From Achromobacter deleyi (lineage in GTDB: Bacteria; Pseudomonadota; Gammaproteobacteria; Burkholderiales; Burkholderiaceae_B), in the NCBI RefSeq assembly GCF_902859705.1, contig NZ_CADIJO010000024.1:1-64000 (forward strand): a DNA stretch of 64,000 nucleotides. The letters run 5' to 3'. The first letter of the stretch is position 1, and each line of letters starts with the position of its first letter. This document shows positions 58,501 through 64,000 of the stretch, in pieces. A program made the position numbers and the translations under genes. The notes under the pieces are model-generated. The model was given only the letters and a program-made list of their open reading frames with translations, was not told the DNA's origin and ran no database searches.

Positions 58501-59751
58501 ATGAACGCCCACGCCAGGATTCTTCCGCTACGCCCGCTGGCCGCCGCCGTCCTGCTGGCGGTCAGTGCCGGCGCTATGGCCCAGACCTATGCGCCGCCGC
58601 CCCCACCGGCGGCGCCCGCCTACGACAACGGCGATCCCGCCAACGCCAACCTGGCGCCCGTGGACCGCAGCCCGCAGCCCCCGCCGCCCCTGCCCGTCTA
58701 TGAACAGCCGCCCGCCCCCGGCGACGGCTACATGTGGGTGCCGGGCTACTGGAGCCTGAACCGCCTGGGCTACTTCTGGGTGCCCGGCGCGTGGGTGCTG
58801 GCGCCCTACACCGGCGCATTGTGGACGCCTGGTTACTGGGGTTTTGTCGACGGCATCTATCTCTGGCATGGCGGCTACTGGGGCCCGCACATCGGCTTCT
58901 ATGGCGGCGTGAACTACGGTTTCGGTTATATCGGCATCGGCTTCGTCGGCGGCTACTGGGACCACGACCGCTTCTTCTACAACCGCGCCGTGACCAACGT
59001 GAACGTCACGCGCGTCACCAACGTCTACAACCACACGGTGGTGGTCAACAACATCGACAACCGCCGCATCAGCTACAACGGCGGGCCGGCCGGCATCCAG
59101 CGCCAGGCCGATCCGCGCGAAGTCGCGGCGCGCAACGAACAGCATCGTCCGCCCACCGACATGCAGCGCGGCTTCGCCCGCCAGGCCGCAGGCAACCGGG
59201 CGCAATTCTTCGACCATAACCAGGGCCGTCCGGCCCAGGCGTTCGTCGAACATGCGCCGGAACGCGGCGGGCCGGGGCAAGGACCGCGGCCGGGTGGTGC
59301 GCCAGGCAATGGGCCGGGCGCGGGTCCGGCCAACGGACCGAACGCCGGCGGGCCTGGCGGTCGCCCAGAGATGAATCGCGGCGGCCCTGGCGATCGCCCC
59401 GAGATGAACCGCGGCGGCCCTGGCGGCATGTCGCCGGGCCAGGCGCGCCCTGGGCCGCAGGGGCAGCCACCGCAGCAACCGGCCGCGCAACGCCCACCGC
59501 AAGCGCAACCCCAGGCCCAGCCGCCGCAAGCGCGACCGCCGCAGGCACAGCGCCCCACGCCCGCGCCCGACAACCTGGCGCAGGCGGCCGCGCGTGAACG
59601 CCATGCCGCGCCCCAGAATCGGCCGCAAAGCCCACCGCAGGCGCGGCCCGAAGGCAATCCGCAGCATGGCGGCGGCAACCGGCCGCAAGGCGGCCATGAA
59701 CCGCAGCACGGCGGCGAACGGCCGGCCCCTCACGAACGCGGCCGCGACTGA
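58501..59751 (+). CDS. YXWGXW-repeat exported protein
   Basis: The 416-residue protein has a signal peptide (cleavage after AMA, residue 27) and a proline-rich stretch. An aromatic repeat domain follows (MWVPGYWSLN, FWVPGAWVL, LWTPGYWGF, LWHGGYWGP; about 76-135). The last 150 residues are a long Pro/Gln/Gly/Arg-rich disordered tail. YXWGXW/WxxGxW repeat proteins are common in beta-proteobacterial envelopes; the function is not established. The tail is low-complexity and varies in length within such families. Confidence 0.82.
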   Translation: MNAHARILPLRPLAAAVLLAVSAGAMAQTYAPPPPPAAPAYDNGDPANANLAPVDRSPQPPPPLPVYEQPPAPGDGYMWVPGYWSLNRLGYFWVPGAWVLAPYTGALWTPGYWGFVDGIYLWHGGYWGPHIGFYGGVNYGFGYIGIGFVGGYWDHDRFFYNRAVTNVNVTRVTNVYNHTVVVNNIDNRRISYNGGPAGIQRQADPREVAARNEQHRPPTDMQRGFARQAAGNRAQFFDHNQGRPAQAFVEHAPERGGPGQGPRPGGAPGNGPGAGPANGPNAGGPGGRPEMNRGGPGDRPEMNRGGPGGMSPGQARPGPQGQPPQQPAAQRPPQAQPQAQPPQARPPQAQRPTPAPDNLAQAAARERHAAPQNRPQSPPQARPEGNPQHGGGNRPQGGHEPQHGGERPAPHERGRD

Positions 59752-59850
59752 ATTTTCGCTGACTGAAGCCGGACTGGATTCCCATCGCCGGCGGGGCTAC
59801 AGTGCAAGAACCGACGCAGCCCCGCCGCGCACCGATTTCCGGAGACTCTC

Positions 59851-60390
59851 ATGAAGCGCCTTGCCCCCCTGTTCCTCGCCTGCGGCCTGTTGGCCGGCAC
59901 CGCCGCCCAGGCGGCTCTCAATGTCGGCGCGCCCGCGCCCGACTTCAGCACCCAGGCCTCGCTCGGCGGCAATGTGTTCACCTTCAAGCTTGCCGAAGCC
60001 CTCAAGCAAGGCCCCGTGGTGCTGTATTTCTACCCCGCCGCGTTCAGCAAGGGCTGCACCATCGAGGCGCATGATTTCGCCGAAGCCACCGACGAATACA
60101 AGTCGCTGGGCGCCACCGTCATCGGCGTCTCGGCCGACGACATCGATACCCTGAACAAGTTTTCGGTCAGCGAATGCCGCAGCAAGTTCGCGGTGGCCGC
60201 CGACGGCGACGGCAAGATCATGAAGGCTTACGACGCCGTGCTGGATGCCCGCCCCGAGCGCGCCCAGCGCACGTCCTACGTGATCTCGCCCGACGGCAAG
60301 ATCCTGTACGAATACACCAACATGAATCCCGAGGCACACGTGGCGAACACGATGCGCGCACTGCGGGAATGGAAGGCGGCCAAGAAATAA
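59851..60390 (+). CDS. Exported BCP/Prx-type peroxiredoxin
   Basis: The 179-residue thioredoxin-fold peroxidase has the peroxidatic Cys69 in YPAAFSKGCTIEAHDF (positions 61-76) and a candidate resolving cysteine in SVSECRSKF. Residues 1-21 form a signal peptide (ending AAQA), so it acts outside the cytosol, unlike typical BCP. It would need a periplasmic reductant. It is followed by a hairpin terminator. Confidence 0.87.
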   Translation: MKRLAPLFLACGLLAGTAAQAALNVGAPAPDFSTQASLGGNVFTFKLAEALKQGPVVLYFYPAAFSKGCTIEAHDFAEATDEYKSLGATVIGVSADDIDTLNKFSVSECRSKFAVAADGDGKIMKAYDAVLDARPERAQRTSYVISPDGKILYEYTNMNPEAHVANTMRALREWKAAKK

Positions 60391-60426
60391 GCCGAACAGG
60401 AGACGGACCGAATCCGGACCATGACA

Positions 60427-60446
60427 AAGGGGGCTCACGCCCCCTT
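60427..60446. terminator. Hairpin between convergent peroxiredoxin and CoA-transferase genes
   Basis: AAGGGGGC (60427-60434) and GCCCCCTT (60439-60446) form an 8-bp stem with a TCAC loop, followed by GTTCATT. It lies in the gap between two convergent stop codons. Confidence 0.65.
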
Positions 60447-60477
60447 GTTCATTCATCCACCGTCTTGCGCGTTCCGG

Positions 60478-61926
60478 TCAGTTGAACGGCCACACCGTAG
60501 GATGCGTGCCCGGGGGGCAGGACGGCCGGGTCCAGCGCGCAGGCGTTTCGGAAAACTGCGCCGCGTGGCGCACCGCCACCAGCTCGCCAAAGCCGGACGG
60601 CGTAGTTTCCAGCAAGCCATTGAAGCCGGGCATCGGACAGTCCAGGCCGCCCTCGACGCGGCCCAGCGTACGCAGCCAGTGCGCGGTCTGGGCCAGCGAT
60701 ACCTTCACGTGCCAGCTGCCGCCTTCGGTGGCCTGCCGCGCCAGCGCCACCTGGGCGCCAAACGCCATCAGATAGCCAGACGCGTGGTCCAGGATCTGCA
60801 TGGGCAGCGGCTTGGGCGCATCCTGGCCGGCGGCCTGCGCTTCGGCGTGGTTGAACCCCGCCGCCGTCTGCACCAGCGAATCGAAGCCGCGGCGGCTGGC
60901 CCACGGGCCTACCGGGCCGTAAGCCGACAGCGACACGTAGACGATGCCGGGGCGGATGCGGGCAACATCCTGCGGACCGAAGCCCAGCGCGGCCATGCCG
61001 CCCGGGCGGTAGCCCTGCACGAAGATATGGGCGCTGCGCAGCAGGTTGCCCAGCGCGATGCGGCCATCGGCCGTGTCCAGATCGGCCAGCACCGACAGCT
61101 TGCCGCGGCTGGTGTCGATGAGGTTGTCGATGTTGGGCAGGTTGGGCGAATTCACCAGCATCACGTCGGCGCCGTAGGCTGCCAGCGCGCGACCGCAGAC
61201 CGGGCCGGCGATGATGCGGGTCAGGTCCAGCACGCGGATGTCCTGCAGCGGACGGGCGTCCTGGCCGTACTTGGGCAATGGCCGGGGGTCGGCATCGCCG
61301 ATGCGCTCGATGGTCAGAAGGGGCTGCGCGGCAATGGCCTGGCCCTGCGGATGGCGGTCCCATTCGTCGAAGCTGCGCATGGCGGTGACCACCAGGCCGG
61401 CGTCGGCCGCCACTTGTTCGAAATCCTGCGCACGCCAGCGGCCCAGCGCCTGCTCGACGGCGGCGCGCGTGGCGCCGTCGCCGGTGGGACAGCCCAGCAG
61501 CGCCAGGGCGCCGTCGCGATGGTGCGCGAAATTGGCGTGGATGCGGACCCAGCCGCCGTCGCCGCAGCGGTAGACGCCGGTGATGGGATCGCGCGGGTCA
61601 ACCGTCGCGCCGTCCACCGTGAAATGGCTGCGGCATTCCTGCGCCGCGTGCAGCATGTCCACGGCGACCTGCTGGCGGGCGCCGCCCCGCAATTGCCAGA
61701 TTTCCGCCGCCGCCAGCGCCGCCGCGGCGATGCTGGCCTGCGCCGCGGTGCCCACCGCGAAAGACGAGGGCAACACCGGTTCCGCGCCGCTCAGCACCAC
61801 ATGCTCGAGCGACTCGTCGGGCAGATCGAACGAGCGCCAGAGGTGTTGCAAGACATCGCGGGAGGTCTTGCTGGCGGGGGTGCGTCCTTTGAGAAAGGAC
61901 GGGCGGAAATCCATCAGGTGTCCCAT
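60478..61926 (-). CDS. CaiB/BaiF (family III) CoA transferase with rearranged halves
   Basis: The 482-residue protein carries the normal N-terminal CaiB motif (RVLDLTRIIAGPVCGRALAA) only at residue 231, followed by the large-domain part (RRGFDSLVQTAAGFN, then LDHASGYLMAFGAQVAL). Residues 50-220 instead look like the C-terminal half of a CaiB protein (ASIAAAALAAAEI...QQVAVDML, GGWVRIHANF, RAQDFEQVAADAGLVV). The order is therefore C-half then N-half, as in a permuted or fused double protein. Family III enzymes move CoA between acids; donor and acceptor are unknown. The ATG at 61926 is chosen; 61914 is also possible. Confidence 0.8.
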   Translation of the reverse strand: MGHLMDFRPSFLKGRTPASKTSRDVLQHLWRSFDLPDESLEHVVLSGAEPVLPSSFAVGTAAQASIAAAALAAAEIWQLRGGARQQVAVDMLHAAQECRSHFTVDGATVDPRDPITGVYRCGDGGWVRIHANFAHHRDGALALLGCPTGDGATRAAVEQALGRWRAQDFEQVAADAGLVVTAMRSFDEWDRHPQGQAIAAQPLLTIERIGDADPRPLPKYGQDARPLQDIRVLDLTRIIAGPVCGRALAAYGADVMLVNSPNLPNIDNLIDTSRGKLSVLADLDTADGRIALGNLLRSAHIFVQGYRPGGMAALGFGPQDVARIRPGIVYVSLSAYGPVGPWASRRGFDSLVQTAAGFNHAEAQAAGQDAPKPLPMQILDHASGYLMAFGAQVALARQATEGGSWHVKVSLAQTAHWLRTLGRVEGGLDCPMPGFNGLLETTPSGFGELVAVRHAAQFSETPARWTRPSCPPGTHPTVWPFN

Positions 61927-62240
61927 ATTTATTCATCTTGCTTTTGGCGTTAAGTGAATTACATGGCGGCCCCGCCAGCCGCGTCAATACAGGGAAAGCG
62001 CCAGCGTGTTTCATGGTTTGACCGCCGCGCGCGCCGTCTTCACGGGGCAACGGCCCCGGGCCGCGGGTCCGCCGGCAGGCCCGGCGCCGCACACATTGGT
62101 CACATCTACTCGTAGTTTTTACACGGCGTGGCATCGTTGTCCGGCGCAGGCAAGCCGCGGCGCAGCCCCCGGCCCAAGATAGAATGCCTGCCTTGCCGCT
62201 CGCCGCCCGGCGCGCGCGTTTTCCAGACCGACCGCCCGTC
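61927..62240. promoter_or_regulatory. Divergent region between CoA transferase and photolyase genes
   Basis: This 314-base gap starts less GC-rich next to the CoA-transferase start, becomes very GC-rich at 62020-62090, and then has a lower-GC patch (CATCTACTCGTAGTTTTTAC, around 62103-62122) that may carry the photolyase promoter. I see no RNA gene, no clear operator and no small open frame of note. Confidence 0.4.
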
Positions 62241-63659
62241 ATGAATACGCTGATCTGGCTGCGCACCGACCTGCGCCTGCACGACAACCCCGCCCTGGCC
62301 GCCGCTGCGGCCAATGGCACGGCCACCGCCCTGTTCATCACGGCCCCCGGCCAGTGGCGCCTGCACGGCGAAGCGCCTGCCAAGGTCGATTTCTGGCTGC
62401 GCAACCTGCGCGAACTGTCGCAGGACCTGGCCCGCCTGGGCATCCCCCTGAAGCTGCTGACCGTGGACACCTGGGACCAGGTGCCCGATGCGCTCGTGGC
62501 CTTCTGCGCCGACCATGCGATCGAGCAAGTGCACGCCAACACGGAATGGGCGGTCAACGAACGCCGCCGCGACGACACGGTGTCCTGGCGCCTGGCCGAG
62601 GCCGGGGTGGACTGGACGCTGCACCACGGGGCAACGCTGCTCAAGCCGGGCACGGTGCTGACCGGCAAGGGCGACACCTACCGCGTCTACACCCCCTATG
62701 CCCGCGCCTGCCGCGAGCGCCTGCGCACCGCCCCCTTGCGCGCCATTGCCGCGCCCAAGGCGCAGACGGCGCCGGCCTGGGGCCCGGACCCCTTGCCCGC
62801 TGCCTTCGACGGCTACGGCCCCGCCAGCGAGGCCATCCGCGCGCTGTGGCCCGCCGGGGAAAGCGCGGCCGGCGACCGGCTGGACGCCTTTGCCGACGGC
62901 GTCATCGACGCCTATCGCGACGAACGGGATTTTCCCAGCCTGCCCGCCACCAGTTGCCTGTCGCCCTACCTGGCGGCCGGCGTGCTGTCGCCGGGCCAGG
63001 CGCTGCGGGCCGCGCAGGCCGCCAACCACGGCGAACTGGAAAGCGGCAATGTCGGCGCCGCCACCTGGATCAACGAGCTGCTGTGGCGCGAGTTCTACCA
63101 GCACCTGCTGGCCGCCTGCCCCGCGCTGTCCATGCACCAGCCCATGAAGCCCGAGACCGCCGCCGTGCCGTGGCGCGACGCGCCCGATGACCTGGCGGCC
63201 TGGCAACAAGGCCGCACCGGCCTGCCCATCGTCGATGCCGCCATGCGCCAGCTGCTGGCGCTGGGCTGGATGCACAACCGCCTGCGCATGGTCACGGCGA
63301 TGTTCCTGTCCAAGAACCTGCTGATCGACTGGCGCCTGGGCGAAGCCTGGTTCATGGCACACCTGGTAGACGGCGACCTGGCCGCCAACAACGGCGGCTG
63401 GCAATGGAGCGCGTCCACCGGCGCCGATTCGGTGCCCTACTTCCGCGTCTTCAATCCGCTGTCGCAGTCGCGCAAGTTCGATCCGCGCGGCGTGTTCCTG
63501 CGCGAATGGCTGCCCGAGCTGGCGCACCTGGACGACTCGGCGATCCACGACCCCAGCCCCATGGAACGCGCGGCGGCGGGCTACCCGCTGCCCATCGTCG
63601 ACCTGGCGCAAAGCCGCCTGCGCGCGCTGGAGGCCTTCGGCAACCTGCCCAAGGCATAG
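62241..63659 (+). CDS. phrB: Deoxyribodipyrimidine photolyase
   Basis: The 472-residue flavoenzyme repairs cyclobutane pyrimidine dimers with blue light. It has an N-terminal antenna-binding domain (LIWLRTDLRLHDNPAL) and a C-terminal FAD domain with WINELLWREFYQHLL, GRTGLPIVDAAMRQL, WMHNRLRMVTAMFLSKNLL and NNGGWQWSASTG. The spacing and motifs match class I CPD photolyases rather than cryptochromes. The ATG at 62241 opens on the first strand of the antenna domain. Confidence 0.94.
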   Translation: MNTLIWLRTDLRLHDNPALAAAAANGTATALFITAPGQWRLHGEAPAKVDFWLRNLRELSQDLARLGIPLKLLTVDTWDQVPDALVAFCADHAIEQVHANTEWAVNERRRDDTVSWRLAEAGVDWTLHHGATLLKPGTVLTGKGDTYRVYTPYARACRERLRTAPLRAIAAPKAQTAPAWGPDPLPAAFDGYGPASEAIRALWPAGESAAGDRLDAFADGVIDAYRDERDFPSLPATSCLSPYLAAGVLSPGQALRAAQAANHGELESGNVGAATWINELLWREFYQHLLAACPALSMHQPMKPETAAVPWRDAPDDLAAWQQGRTGLPIVDAAMRQLLALGWMHNRLRMVTAMFLSKNLLIDWRLGEAWFMAHLVDGDLAANNGGWQWSASTGADSVPYFRVFNPLSQSRKFDPRGVFLREWLPELAHLDDSAIHDPSPMERAAAGYPLPIVDLAQSRLRALEAFGNLPKA

Positions 63660-63763
63660 CCCCGCACATCACCGCGCCCATCCCCGCGCGAACCAAAGCC
63701 GTCCATCACAGCACGGCTTGGGTTCGCCGCCCACATTTACCTTTCGCATAATTTCCAAATATC

Positions 63764-63777
63764 TTGATGTAGATCAA
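63764..63777. promoter_or_regulatory. FNR/Anr box upstream of the Aer-like gene
   Basis: TTGATGTAGATCAA matches the FNR/Anr consensus TTGAT-N4-ATCAA at every fixed position. It lies 69 bases before the start of the receptor gene and 104 bases after the photolyase stop, a spacing that allows activation under low oxygen. Confidence 0.82.
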
Positions 63778-63846
63778 CCCGGCCATACCGTCCGTCCCGG
63801 ATCATCCGGCAGCACCTCGCCACGCCCATCACAGGACGACAGACGC

Positions 63847-64000
63847 ATGCGCAACAACCAGCCGGTCTACGACAAGGAATACACGCTGCACGACGAGCAG
63901 TACTTGATTTCGCGCACCGACTCGCGCGGACGCATCATCTACGCCAATCCGGCGTTCGTCGAAGTCAGCGGCTTTTCACGCGATGAACTGGTGGGCGCGG
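63847..64000 (+). CDS. aer: Aer-like PAS-domain chemoreceptor, truncated by window end
   Basis: Only the first 51 codons are in the window. The peptide (MRNNQPVYDKEYTLHDEQYL, then IYANPAFVEVSGFSRDELVG) matches the N-terminal PAS domain of Aer-type aerotaxis receptors, which bind FAD and report redox state to the chemotaxis machinery. The rest of the gene, including the expected signalling domain, is out of view, so another PAS-containing protein is possible. A perfect FNR box upstream supports an oxygen-related role. Confidence 0.75.
   Translation, partial: MRNNQPVYDKEYTLHDEQYLISRTDSRGRIIYANPAFVEVSGFSRDELVGA

Overview
The window is high-GC, gene-dense DNA whose gene content fits a betaproteobacterium of the Alcaligenaceae (Achromobacter/Bordetella type). 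The pointers are many MocR, TetR and IclR regulators beside small catabolic operons, a CstA/YbdD pair, a classical autotransporter, MXKDX and YXWGXW repeat proteins, and a taurine degradation locus of the tauXY/xsc/pta kind. This placement is inferred from gene content, not from a marker gene. I saw no rRNA, tRNA, CRISPR array, insertion sequence or prophage.

Layout. 1-5.5 kb: the radical-SAM activase nrdG; a MocR regulator (697-2136) diverging from a class II HMG-CoA reductase and a two-gene TctAB-like permease. 5.6-10.2 kb: a nitronate monooxygenase, then a TetR gene translationally coupled to a rifampicin-phosphotransferase-like enzyme, preceded by a long palindrome. 10.2-15.7 kb: a two-component system diverging from a periplasmic methionine-sulfoxide repair operon (b-type cytochrome, molybdopterin reductase, methionine-rich MXKDX protein, MsrB, MsrA). 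15.7-19.1 kb: an AT-rich gap holding a decayed 33-bp repeat, then an autotransporter with a TTG start. 19.3-24.8 kb: small, mostly unassigned envelope or secreted proteins, including a cytochrome c and an L7/L12-like repeat membrane protein. 24.8-31.9 kb: a 2-hydroxyacid dehydrogenase, Dps, a TetR gene diverging from a diacetylphloroglucinol-hydrolase-type enzyme plus an MFS carrier, and a MocR gene diverging from an EamA exporter. 31.9-36.6 kb: CstA/YbdD and a divergent Cache-domain two-component system. 36.7 kb: folE.

37.5-56.0 kb is the largest theme. tauABC and tauR lie on the plus strand. Facing them on the minus strand, in transcription order, are xsc, pta, a five-gene oligopeptide-type ABC transporter, a metal-dependent amidohydrolase, a COG0523 GTPase, tauX and tauY. 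An IclR gene diverges from xsc. Together the genes import taurine, deaminate it to sulfoacetaldehyde, and cleave that to acetyl phosphate and acetyl-CoA. The transporter and amidohydrolase between the two halves suggest a second entry route, perhaps for an amide-linked taurine compound; this is inference.

56-64 kb: dbpA, a DoxX protein, a 47-residue lipoprotein, a YXWGXW repeat protein, a secreted peroxiredoxin, a rearranged CaiB/BaiF CoA transferase, a photolyase, and the start of an Aer-like receptor gene behind a perfect FNR/Anr box. With nrdG at the left edge, this box suggests a facultative or oxygen-sensing lifestyle.
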